DNA of 64,000 bases from an uncultured Lachnospiraceae bacterium (GTDB lineage: Bacteria; Bacillota; Clostridia; Lachnospirales; Lachnospiraceae). Where the stretch lies: positions 80,289-144,288 of the forward strand of contig CANPYY010000001.1 of assembly GCA_947588675.1 (NCBI GenBank). The letters are read 5' to 3'. This document shows, piece after piece, positions 19,279 through 27,451 of this stretch. The translations under genes and the position numbers were made by a program. The notes under the pieces were generated by a model. The model had not been told where the DNA came from. It saw only the letters and a list, made by a program, of their open reading frames with translations, and did not search any database. Position 1 is the first letter of the stretch; every line of letters starts with the position of its first letter.

Positions 19279-20688
19279 ATGAAGATATTTAATACGCTCA
19301 ACAACCGTAAAGAAGATTTTATACCAATTGAAGAAGGCAAGGTAAGAATGTATGTATGCGGACCAACCGTATATAATTATATTCATATAGGAAACGCCCG
19401 CCCGATGATTGTATTTGATACCGTACGCCGCTATCTGGAATATAAGGGCTATGATGTCAATTACGTATCCAACTTTACCGACGTTGACGATAAAATTATC
19501 GCAAAGGCAAATGAAGAAGGCGTATCTGCCGCTGAAATTGCAGAGCGTTATACCAAAGCGGCAATCGCTGATATGAACGCCCTTAACGTAATGCCTGCCA
19601 CCATCCATCCTAAAGCTACAGAAGAAATAGACGGTATGATAGATATGATACAAACCCTTATTGATAAAGGATACGCCTACGAAAAAAACGGAACGGTATT
19701 TTATCGTACAAGAAAATTTGCAGGTTACGGCAAACTTTCAGGCAAAAACTTAGACGACCTGGAAGCCGGCGCACGTATTGCCGTAGATGATGATAAAGAA
19801 GATGCAATGGATTTCGTGCTCTGGAAGCCCAAAAAGGAAGGCGAACCATACTGGGAATCCCCCTGGGGCGACGGAAGACCCGGGTGGCATATCGAATGTT
19901 CTGTTATGAGCAACAAGTATCTCGGTAAACAGATAGATATACACGCCGGCGGCGAAGACCTTATTTTCCCTCACCATGAAAATGAAATTGCGCAAAGCGA
20001 AGCTGCAAACGGAACTACTTTTTCAAATTACTGGATGCACAATGCTTTTTTAAATATTAATAACCACAAAATGTCCAAATCAGCAGGCAACTTTTTTACA
20101 GTAAAAGATATAGCGGAAAAATATCCTCTGCAGGTTCTGCGGTTTTTCATGCTAAGCGCGCACTACAGGAGTCCGCTTAATTTTAGCGATGATTTAATGA
20201 TGTCGGCAAAAAGCTCCCTTGAGAGAATACGCACCGCCGTGTTTAATCTTTCCTATCTTGAAAATTCTGCAGAAGAAACCGGATATTCGGCTGCCGACGA
20301 AGATTTCAGGGCGCAGCTTGTTTCGTTTAAGAACAGTTTTGAAGCTGCCATGGAGGATGATTTTAATACAGCGGACGCAATATCGGTTATATTTGAAATT
20401 GTACGCCTTTCAAACTCTTATCTTTCAGCGCAAAAACCCCTGTCGCTTATATCGGAAGCAAAGGATATGATAGTTTCGCTATGTGATATTCTTGGAATTA
20501 TATGTGAACAGGACGACAAACACGATGATTCACTTCCTGACGAAGATATTGAGAAGCTTATAAACGAACGCAATGAAGCCAGAAAAAGCCGTGATTTTGC
20601 GCGCGCTGACAGTATCCGCGATGAACTTGCAAAAATGGGTATTCAACTGGAAGACACAAGAGAGGGCGTAAGATGGAAAAGGATATAA
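19279..20688 (+). CDS. cysS: Cysteine--tRNA ligase
   Basis: 469 residues, full length. Class I motifs: CGPTVYNYIHIGNARP (HIGH, near 28-43, with a zinc-binding Cys) and HKMSKSAGN (near 265-273). Other zinc ligands are in WHIECSVMS and FPHHENEIAQSE. An AAAGGAG site precedes the ATG. Its last 16 bases overlap the Mini-III gene, the same order as the Bacillus cysS-mrnC-rlmB cluster. Confidence 0.97.
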   Translation: MKIFNTLNNRKEDFIPIEEGKVRMYVCGPTVYNYIHIGNARPMIVFDTVRRYLEYKGYDVNYVSNFTDVDDKIIAKANEEGVSAAEIAERYTKAAIADMNALNVMPATIHPKATEEIDGMIDMIQTLIDKGYAYEKNGTVFYRTRKFAGYGKLSGKNLDDLEAGARIAVDDDKEDAMDFVLWKPKKEGEPYWESPWGDGRPGWHIECSVMSNKYLGKQIDIHAGGEDLIFPHHENEIAQSEAANGTTFSNYWMHNAFLNINNHKMSKSAGNFFTVKDIAEKYPLQVLRFFMLSAHYRSPLNFSDDLMMSAKSSLERIRTAVFNLSYLENSAEETGYSAADEDFRAQLVSFKNSFEAAMEDDFNTADAISVIFEIVRLSNSYLSAQKPLSLISEAKDMIVSLCDILGIICEQDDKHDDSLPDEDIEKLINERNEARKSRDFARADSIRDELAKMGIQLEDTREGVRWKRI

Positions 20689-21119
20689 ATAATCTTCCTG
20701 AACTTATATGTGAAAATTATTCTTTCAAGCATCACGACCCGACCTTACTTTCACCGCTTACACTGGCGTTTATCGGCGATACCATTTTTGACCTTATTGT
20801 ACGTACGCGTGTCATTGAATATGGCAACGCGCCTGTTAAAAACCTGCACCGTACAGCTTCCTCGCTGGTAAATGCGGGAACTCAGGCAAAAATGGCAAAA
20901 GAGCTTATGCCTCGTTTTACTGAAGAAGAAATGAATATATTCAAACGCGGACGCAACGCCAAACCGCATACTACAGCCAAAAACGCCAATATTTACGATT
21001 ACAAAACCGCAACCGGTCTTGAAGCGTTGCTCGGATGGCTTTATCTGAGCGGAAGAATGTCCAGAATATACGAACTGATATTTCCGGTACTTCCAAATTA
21101 CGAAGTACGCTATAAATAA
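20673..21119 (+). CDS. mrnC: Mini-ribonuclease III
   Basis: 148 residues: the RNase III catalytic domain without a dsRNA-binding domain, which defines Mini-III. Key segments: LAFIGDTIFDLIVRTR (catalytic Asp region), LHRTASSLVNAGTQA and TGLEALLGWLYLSGR (second acidic cluster). It matures 23S rRNA ends in Firmicutes. It overlaps cysS by 16 bases and is 25 bases from rlmB. Confidence 0.93.
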   Translation: MEKDINNLPELICENYSFKHHDPTLLSPLTLAFIGDTIFDLIVRTRVIEYGNAPVKNLHRTASSLVNAGTQAKMAKELMPRFTEEEMNIFKRGRNAKPHTTAKNANIYDYKTATGLEALLGWLYLSGRMSRIYELIFPVLPNYEVRYK

Positions 21120-21144
21120 CTATAACAATAATCAGGAGAAAAAA

Positions 21145-21885
21145 ATGAGATATGAAGAATCTGTATGCGAAGGCAGAAATCCGGTAATTGAAGCTTTCCG
21201 TTCCGGCAAAACCATCGACCGGCTGTTTATTCTCAAAGGATGCTACGACGGTCCTATCCAGACTATAATAAGAGAAGCTAAAAAAAGAAATACCATGATA
21301 AATTATGTAAACAGTACAAGGCTTGATAATATGTCCGAAACCGGAAAACATCAGGGTGTAATAGCATATATGGCAGCTTACGAATATGCGGACGTTTCAG
21401 ATATACTTTCTGCCGCAAAAGACGCGGGCGAACCGCCCTTTATTATAATTCTTGACGGCATTGAAGACCCGCATAATCTCGGCGCGATTATCCGTACTGC
21501 AAACCTGTGCGGCGCACACGGCATTATTATTCCAAAACATTCCGCCTGCGGTCTTACGGCAACAGTTGCCAAAGCTTCCGCAGGAGCAATAAACTATACT
21601 CCTGTGGCAAAGGTTACAAATATAAGCAAAACTATTGAAGACCTTAAAGAAAAGGGCATCTGGTTTGTATGCGCCGATTCCGGCGGGGAAAGCATGTATA
21701 CCCTCAACCTGACAGGCGCAATAGGGCTTGTTATCGGAAACGAAGGAAAGGGCGTAAGCCGGCTCGTTAAAGATAACTGCGATTATATCGCCTCAATTCC
21801 AATGAAGGGAAATATAGATTCCCTGAATGCCTCCGTAGCATGCGGCGTACTGGCCTACGAAATTGTCAGGCAGAGAAGTTATTAA
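21145..21885 (+). CDS. rlmB: 23S rRNA (guanosine-2'-O)-methyltransferase RlmB (TrmH/SpoU family)
   Basis: 246 residues. An N-terminal substrate-binding domain (about 1-75) is followed by a SPOUT methyltransferase domain with the three family motifs: DPHNLGAIIRTANLCGAHG (near 110), GLVIGNEGKGVSRLV (near 195) and IPMKGNIDSLNASVACGV near the C-terminus. It methylates G2251 (E. coli numbering) in the 23S rRNA P loop. AGGAG precedes the start. In Bacillus a yacP/rae1 gene follows; here sigH follows directly. Confidence 0.92.
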   Translation: MRYEESVCEGRNPVIEAFRSGKTIDRLFILKGCYDGPIQTIIREAKKRNTMINYVNSTRLDNMSETGKHQGVIAYMAAYEYADVSDILSAAKDAGEPPFIIILDGIEDPHNLGAIIRTANLCGAHGIIIPKHSACGLTATVAKASAGAINYTPVAKVTNISKTIEDLKEKGIWFVCADSGGESMYTLNLTGAIGLVIGNEGKGVSRLVKDNCDYIASIPMKGNIDSLNASVACGVLAYEIVRQRSY

Positions 21886-21898
21886 AGGAGTGTCTGCT

Positions 21899-22540
21899 AT
21901 GAAATCTGAAGATTTAAAGCGTATGGATGATTCCGAAATCCTTGATATTATTCATTCGGATTCTCCTGATTCCGAAACGGCGCTTGATTTCTTTATGGAA
22001 AAATATAAGAGCCTTGTCCTCCACCAGGCGCGTTCACTTTTTCTGGTCGGAGCTGACAAAGACGACCTGCTCCAGGAAGGTATGATTGGGCTATACAAAG
22101 CAGTACGCGAATACAATACCGATAAATCTGCCTCCTTTTACAGTTTTGCCAAAACAACTGTATATCACCAGATGTGCAATGCAATAACTGCATCTACCAG
22201 ACAGAAAAATCAGCCTCTTAATGAATATGTTTCATTTTACGCTCCGCTTCCCGCAGAGCCTTGGGATTCGGGAACCGCTTCCCTTATAGATACAATGGAG
22301 GCATCCGGAGTATCCAATCCCGAAGATTTTATTATTGACAAAGAGAATGTATCTATGATAGAATACGGACTTGGGAAACTGCTTAGCCCTTTTGAAAAAT
22401 CCGTATATAATTTATACGTTACCGGATTGGATTATAAGCAGATAGGAAATAAATTAAACCGTTCCCAAAAATCAATTGACAATGCGCTGCAGCGTATTCG
22501 CGGCAAACTTACCAAATGGCTCAACCAGAATATGAAATAG
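21899..22540 (+). CDS. sigH: RNA polymerase sigma-H factor (Spo0H type)
   Basis: 213 residues from ATG 21899, chosen for the AAAGGAG site at 21884-21890; an earlier in-frame start would lie inside rlmB. Region 2 (about 40-110) contains KDDLLQEGMIGLYKAVREYN and SFAKTTVYHQMCNAI. Region 4 (about 160-210) contains KQIGNKLNRSQKSIDNALQRIRGKL. Position after cysS-mrnC-rlmB identifies it as SigH rather than another sigma-70 member. In Bacillus it drives transition-state and early sporulation genes; whether this organism sporulates cannot be told here. Confidence 0.88.
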   Translation: MKSEDLKRMDDSEILDIIHSDSPDSETALDFFMEKYKSLVLHQARSLFLVGADKDDLLQEGMIGLYKAVREYNTDKSASFYSFAKTTVYHQMCNAITASTRQKNQPLNEYVSFYAPLPAEPWDSGTASLIDTMEASGVSNPEDFIIDKENVSMIEYGLGKLLSPFEKSVYNLYVTGLDYKQIGNKLNRSQKSIDNALQRIRGKLTKWLNQNMK

Positions 22541-22561
22541 CAGTAAAGAAAAGATAAATAT

Positions 22562-22634
22562 GCTCTCGTAGCTCAGTCGGTAGAGCGTCCGCTTGGTAAG
22601 CGGGAGGTCAGCAGTTCAAGTCTGCCCGAGAGCT
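22562..22634 (+). tRNA. tRNA-Thr (anticodon GGT)
   Basis: 73 bases. Acceptor GCTCTCG pairs with CGAGAGC. D-arm GCTC/GAGC, anticodon stem TCCGC/GCGGG with loop TTGGTAA giving anticodon GGT, and T-arm GCAG-TTCAAGT-CTGC (the outer T-stem pair is A/C mismatched). The discriminator is T and no CCA is encoded. It lies 21 bases after sigH. Confidence 0.93.
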
Positions 22635-22643
22635 TATAAAACA

Positions 22644-22673
22644 GGACGTTGTATCATGAATGATACAACGTCC
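22644..22673. terminator. Strong bidirectional terminator after tRNA-Thr
   Basis: A 14-base perfect inverted repeat: GGACGTTGTATCAT (22644-22657) and ATGATACAACGTCC (22660-22673), followed by T-rich sequence on both strands. It ends the sigH-tRNA transcript and the convergent coiled-coil/MMPL transcript. Confidence 0.85.
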
Positions 22674-22681
22674 CGTTTATT

Positions 22682-24553
22682 TTATTTGAACTTAAACAGA
22701 TTAAGGAATTTGGTAAATATAGACGTTTTTTCATTTTCCGCAGGCGTTTCTTTTTCCTCCGCAGGCATTTTAATCTCCGGCGTCTTTATTACAAAAAGCA
22801 CGGAATTTACATTTGTATTCTTATCTGAAACAAAGGATATTGTTTTGTCACTGCTTCCGGTCATATCGTCTATTTTTTTATCTATCTTATCTTCCATTTC
22901 AGAATCCATATCTTCCGTTTTTTCAAAAAACTCATCTGCTCCGGAAACCAGTTTGCCCGAACCCTTTTCAAGCTTTTTATATCCTCCCAGTATTTTATTT
23001 ACGCCATCTGTATATGAATTTATACCGGTATCAAGTTTTTCATATCCATTTACAAGTTCATTGATTCCCTTTTTAAGTTTAACCATATTTTTCTGAAGCG
23101 TATTTAACGTACCTGTAAGTTTTTGTATCTTCTTATTAAAGACGGAGTAATTATCCCGCAGCGACACTGCTCCGGTCATAAGCGCTCCTGTATTACTATC
23201 AAGCTGTTCATCTATTCCCGAAATAAGCTTATCGCTTCCCTGAATATAACTTATATCCGCTTTAAGTAGATTTTCTACGCCTATAAGTTTTGCCATACCT
23301 GTTACATACTCCGATAACACGCTTATATCTCCCGACGCCTGATATCTCTGATACAAAGAAACAGCCTCAGAATCTCCGCCTTTGACAAGCTCTGTAAGCT
23401 TTGTTATAAGACCTGTATTTCCGGCATCTGTATACGCCTGATACAGCTTTCTGCCCGTATCGGTAATACCAAGAGCCGATACAGCCTGATTGTGTTTATT
23501 TACAAAATCATCTATGCTGCCAAGTCCTGCCGATGAAAGCGACCGGTAATATCCGCCAATACTGTCATCCATACTGTTAAGCCCCTTTACAAGCGAACCT
23601 ATACCTGAATTAATGCTTTTTGAGGCTGCAGCAAGTTTTGTAATGCTGTCTTTATCCATTTTAACATCTGACAAAGCAGTTTTTATTTTTTTCAGATTCT
23701 GAAGTATTTTTTTTGAACCGTCCGTAAGTATATAAGATTTACTGTCAAGTTTAATCAGTGAACTCTCTACTTTTTCTATACCATCATCCAAATCTCCTAC
23801 ACCGTCGTCAAGCTCGGCTACCGCATCCTGTATTTCCTCTATCTTATCCGTAAGTTCATCGGTATCTATGTCTACATTCAGATTAAGCCGCACACCGTTT
23901 ATCGCTATCTGCTGCATTTCAAATTCAGTAACATCCGCCGTAATTTCAATTGTATCGCCCTTTTTCGGCAGAATAATATACGATAATTGTTTATCCGAAC
24001 CCACATTTGCCTGTGTTGCGCCCTCAGAAACGATATTCTTACATTTATTGGTATCTAAAAGAACCGTTGCCTGCAGCGCATAGTTTTTCCAAAATGAACT
24101 GTCGCAGTATTTATTCCTGTTAATATCAATCGTTATTTTAAGAGCTCCCGTCATTCCTGCTATTTCATCGGAAGTATACTCCTTTCCATCCATAAAATAC
24201 CGTATGCTTATATCCCATGGAAGATTTGTCGCACCGGCGTCCAAATCTCCCTGATAATACAATTTATCCGCTTCTGTATGAATCGTTATTTTGCCATCTT
24301 CGTAACTAATAGCATCCGTCGTATTAAGATTTTTTACATTTATATAATTTCCGTAATCTACTATATCTTTATCCGTAAAGCTGTTGACAACATACGCTCC
24401 TTTTAAAGAGCCGTCGCCCGAAAGCATGGCGTATATTACTTCCTCTTTTCCTGCCTGTGTATCAGCCGCATACACAGCGGTATTCCCCTGATTCATTAAC
24501 ATTATTGCTGATAAACAGATTGCAAGCATATTCATAGTTCTTTTTTTATTCAT
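22682..24553 (-). CDS. Secreted coiled-coil protein paired with an MMPL exporter (YhgE/Pip ectodomain-like)
   Basis: 623 residues. Signal peptide at 1-30 (ends VYAAD). The N-terminal half (about 40-220) is beta-rich. The second half (about 225-540) consists of helical heptad-like segments full of DDG, NSG, GLN and LDTGIN stretches, such as LDDGVGDLDDGIEKVESSL and LNSMDDSIGGYYRSLSS. This resembles the extracellular region of YhgE/Pip-type proteins, but there are no membrane helices. Its start overlaps the end of the MMPL gene by eight bases. A role as an extracytoplasmic partner of the MMPL transporter is inferred; the substrate is unknown. Confidence 0.65.
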   Translation of the reverse strand: MNKKRTMNMLAICLSAIMLMNQGNTAVYAADTQAGKEEVIYAMLSGDGSLKGAYVVNSFTDKDIVDYGNYINVKNLNTTDAISYEDGKITIHTEADKLYYQGDLDAGATNLPWDISIRYFMDGKEYTSDEIAGMTGALKITIDINRNKYCDSSFWKNYALQATVLLDTNKCKNIVSEGATQANVGSDKQLSYIILPKKGDTIEITADVTEFEMQQIAINGVRLNLNVDIDTDELTDKIEEIQDAVAELDDGVGDLDDGIEKVESSLIKLDSKSYILTDGSKKILQNLKKIKTALSDVKMDKDSITKLAAASKSINSGIGSLVKGLNSMDDSIGGYYRSLSSAGLGSIDDFVNKHNQAVSALGITDTGRKLYQAYTDAGNTGLITKLTELVKGGDSEAVSLYQRYQASGDISVLSEYVTGMAKLIGVENLLKADISYIQGSDKLISGIDEQLDSNTGALMTGAVSLRDNYSVFNKKIQKLTGTLNTLQKNMVKLKKGINELVNGYEKLDTGINSYTDGVNKILGGYKKLEKGSGKLVSGADEFFEKTEDMDSEMEDKIDKKIDDMTGSSDKTISFVSDKNTNVNSVLFVIKTPEIKMPAEEKETPAENEKTSIFTKFLNLFKFK

Positions 24554-26597
24554 TATTAATTCCTCCCTTTCTTTTTATCAAAAATCTGTCAAATAAATAC
24601 AGGAATCCCGGTAAAATAAATAACACCGCAAACAGCGAGCAAACCGTTCCCCTGCCAAGAAGCATACCAAGCTGTGACAATAACCCATGCGTCGATATTT
24701 TTCCAAGAAGAAATCCTACTATCGTAAGCACTGCTCCGGAAGTCAGTATAGATACCGTAACGTTTCTTAATGTTTCCACAGTTCCGTCTTTCTTGTTTAA
24801 TATCTGCCTGTTTTCCTTATACCTTTCCGTAAGAAGTATTGCATAATCTACCGTAGCGCCAAGCTGTATTGAACTTATAATCAGATATGCAATATAAAAC
24901 AGCGGCGTTCCGGCATAATAAGTCACCGACAGGTTTATCCATATTGCCGTTTCTATTGTAAGTACGAGGATAACCGGCAGCGCAAATGATTTCATTGTCA
25001 AAAGAAGCACAATAAATACCGCTACTACTGCCGCCACATTTACTTTTGTCATATCTGCTGTAACCGTATCCATAAGGTCGTACGTACTTACTCCCTCACC
25101 TGCCAGATAATATTTATCGGGATAATACTTATCTGCAGTTTTCCGTATATCATCAATCAACCGGAAGGTTTCATCGCCTTCATAATCAGCGTCAACGGAA
25201 ATAACCATTCTGCTGTAATTTTCAGATTCCAGCTTACTTAACGTATCCTCATCCAGATATTCATATGGAACTTCGGCACCGGCCTGCTCTACAAATGCAA
25301 TTACCCCTGACACTAACGGAATTTTTTTAATATCGCTTACCATATCTGTTTCCGTGGCAGTATCACCTTTCGGAACCATAAGGACATAAGTATCGCTTTT
25401 ACCAAATACCTCCTCTATTGCAGCCGTATCATCTCCCATCTGCGTCCCCTTTTCAAAAATATGCGACGCTCCATAATAGTATGAATTGTTAATACTGGCA
25501 AGATACGACGGAACAATCATAACTGCAAATAAAATTGCCATTGGTCTTGCAATTTTACCGACTATCTTTCCAAACCAGCGGAAATCCGGTATAAATACCT
25601 TATGTCTTGTCTTATCCATATAAGGCGCAGTAAGCAAAATAAGACCCGGCATGAAAACAAAAACTACAATCAGGCTTATTGCAACCCCTTTTGCCAGCGC
25701 AAGACCCAAGTCAGGTCCTATCTTAAAGCGCATAAATGCCAGCGCCAAAAATCCTATAACTGTCGTAAGTCCGCTTGACATTATTGACGAAACCGATTTT
25801 ACAAGCGCATCTTTCATTGCAATCTCAGGATTTTTCTGCTCCCCTTTACATTCTTCAAATCTGTGTATTAAAAATACCGAATAATCTAACGATACCGCTA
25901 ACTGTAAAATATTTCCGGCCGCATTCGTAACAAATGATATCTCGCCAAATATCAGGTTTGAACCCGCATTTATCATAACCGCAAGCCCAAGCCCCGCCAT
26001 GACTACAAAAGGCTCTACAAATGAATTGGTTGTAAGGAACAATATAAAAAATACTAAAAGGATAGAAAAAATTGCAATCTTTCTAACCTCATCAACCGTA
26101 CTGCTGGTCGCAAGAGCCGTATTTACCGCCGAGCCGGTCATCGAATTTTCATCTCCGATAATATCCCTTATGTCGGATACTGCCGTAAGGACTTTATCTT
26201 CCGTTATTGTAATCTGATATAACGCCGTACCGTCTTTATAATAATTATCCACCACATCTGAATCTGCTGTTTCCAAAGGCACCGTAATATCTACCGAATC
26301 ATCCAGCCATGTTACATCAGTTACCCCGGATACTTCAGAAATCTTTTCTTTATACTCCAGAGCCTCAGCAAGCGAAATATCTCTTATCATCACTCTCATA
26401 TTTGGAATACCGCCGTCAAATTCATCTTCCATAACATCAAGCGCAACCGACGAGGGAACATCCTCAGGCAAATAATCGTTTATATCATAATTTACTGAAA
26501 TAAATGGTTTGCATATCGCCGCTATCACAAGCATTATTATGAAACAAACCAAAATCTTTTTCCGATGTTTAATAACTCCTCCGAAAAAACGTTCCAT
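24546..26597 (-). CDS. MMPL/RND-family transporter
   Basis: 683 residues from ATG 26597, which has GGGAG eight bases upstream (an upstream TTG at 26612 overlaps that site). The topology is the RND/MMPL half-repeat pattern: one helix, a large outer domain (about 35-165), a five-helix bundle, a second outer domain (about 370-505) and a second bundle. Both bundles carry the Asp-Tyr proton-relay pair, in VSLDYSVFLIHRFEE and GATVDYAILLTERYKE. Such proteins move lipids or hydrophobic compounds across the membrane. A divergent TetR gene likely controls it, so export of a toxic or envelope lipid is plausible. Confidence 0.88.
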   Translation of the reverse strand: MERFFGGVIKHRKKILVCFIIMLVIAAICKPFISVNYDINDYLPEDVPSSVALDVMEDEFDGGIPNMRVMIRDISLAEALEYKEKISEVSGVTDVTWLDDSVDITVPLETADSDVVDNYYKDGTALYQITITEDKVLTAVSDIRDIIGDENSMTGSAVNTALATSSTVDEVRKIAIFSILLVFFILFLTTNSFVEPFVVMAGLGLAVMINAGSNLIFGEISFVTNAAGNILQLAVSLDYSVFLIHRFEECKGEQKNPEIAMKDALVKSVSSIMSSGLTTVIGFLALAFMRFKIGPDLGLALAKGVAISLIVVFVFMPGLILLTAPYMDKTRHKVFIPDFRWFGKIVGKIARPMAILFAVMIVPSYLASINNSYYYGASHIFEKGTQMGDDTAAIEEVFGKSDTYVLMVPKGDTATETDMVSDIKKIPLVSGVIAFVEQAGAEVPYEYLDEDTLSKLESENYSRMVISVDADYEGDETFRLIDDIRKTADKYYPDKYYLAGEGVSTYDLMDTVTADMTKVNVAAVVAVFIVLLLTMKSFALPVILVLTIETAIWINLSVTYYAGTPLFYIAYLIISSIQLGATVDYAILLTERYKENRQILNKKDGTVETLRNVTVSILTSGAVLTIVGFLLGKISTHGLLSQLGMLLGRGTVCSLFAVLFILPGFLYLFDRFLIKRKGGINNE

Positions 26598-26638
26598 GTT
26601 ATCAGCTCCCAATCATATAATGGACAAAATGTATTTAA

Positions 26639-26724
26639 TTGACATTTGTACCCTTTTGATATAATATTAGAAAAGAAGGCATTATGCAACATACAATTTA
26701 CTGTCAAATGTATAATAATTGACA
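26639..26724. promoter_or_regulatory. Divergent promoter/operator region of the TetR-MMPL pair
   Basis: Two TTGACA copies face one another as an inverted repeat: TGTCAA (26702-26707) and TTGACA (26719-26724), 11 bases apart, so each can serve as a -35 in opposite directions. A third TTGACA (26639-26644) lies 15 bases before a perfect TATAAT (26660-26665) on the plus strand. A palindrome built from promoter elements is a typical TetR operator layout. The operator role is inferred. Confidence 0.5.
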
Positions 26725-26773
26725 TTATAGCTAAAATGTTTCCTATTTTCTTTTTTGAAACGGGGTATGACGT

Positions 26774-27358
26774 ATGGAAGCTAAAACCGATTTGAGAATA
26801 ATCAAGACACATAAAGCTTTATGTGAATCATTTGCTGCGCTAATTGAAAAGAAAAAATTTGAAGACATTACGGTAGGCGAACTGTGCGACCTTGCAATGG
26901 TAAGGCGCGCTACCTTTTATAAACACTTTGCCGACAAGTACGAATTTTTTGCCTTCTTTGTCCAGGAAATACAGGAATCAATTATAACACAATATACTAT
27001 AGATACAAGCAATCCGCCGGTCACAGACAGGGATTACTACCTTTTCATTTTTCATGGAGCAATCGAATTTCTGTCCACCCACATGCATCTGGTAAGCAAT
27101 ATACTCAAAAGCTCTGTTTTCCCAACTTTGCTTGATATAGTTTCCACGGAAATACAACAGAATATATTCCTGTATCTCACAAGCGAAAGCAAAAGTATAC
27201 CAAATCCTTCCCCTTCCGTATCCCCTCATATTCTTTCTGCATTTTATGTTGGGGGAATCATTCAGATACTCAAATACTGGCTTACCAATCCGGATACCGT
27301 TTCAAAGGAAATGGTGTGTGATGAATTTGACAAAATACTTTCTGACGTTTTTGAATAA
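26774..27358 (+). CDS. TetR-family transcriptional regulator
   Basis: 194 residues. The N-terminal helix-turn-helix (about 8-55) reads ALIEKKKFEDITVGELCDLAMVRRATFYKHFADKYEFF in sequence order, the classic TetR pattern with the TFYKHF recognition helix. The rest is a helical ligand and dimer domain. It is divergent from the MMPL operon with a 176-base control region containing TTGACA inverted repeats, so it probably represses that operon and itself. A bidirectional hairpin terminator follows. Confidence 0.9.
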   Translation: MEAKTDLRIIKTHKALCESFAALIEKKKFEDITVGELCDLAMVRRATFYKHFADKYEFFAFFVQEIQESIITQYTIDTSNPPVTDRDYYLFIFHGAIEFLSTHMHLVSNILKSSVFPTLLDIVSTEIQQNIFLYLTSESKSIPNPSPSVSPHILSAFYVGGIIQILKYWLTNPDTVSKEMVCDEFDKILSDVFE

Positions 27359-27380
27359 TAACCGGTTTGTATATACAAAA

Positions 27381-27429
27381 ATCTGTGCCCCGTTACATTT
27401 TCTGCTACGAAACGTAACGGGGCACAGAT
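27381..27429. terminator. Bidirectional terminator between tetR and the xylanase
   Basis: A 16-base perfect stem: ATCTGTGCCCCGTTAC (27381-27396) with its complement at 27414-27429, flanked by A-rich sequence on the left and an AT run on the right. It serves the two convergent genes. Confidence 0.8.
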
Positions 27430-27451
27430 TATATATCATAGTACCATCATT

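Noticed and set aside
22593..23096. A plus-strand frame overlapping tRNA-Thr and the coiled-coil gene
   Set aside because: It starts inside the tRNA and runs antisense to a gene with a clear signal peptide and coupling to MMPL.
26774..27229. Minus-strand frames within tetR
   Set aside because: The plus-strand frame has the complete TetR HTH and a divergent promoter; the opposite frames have no features.
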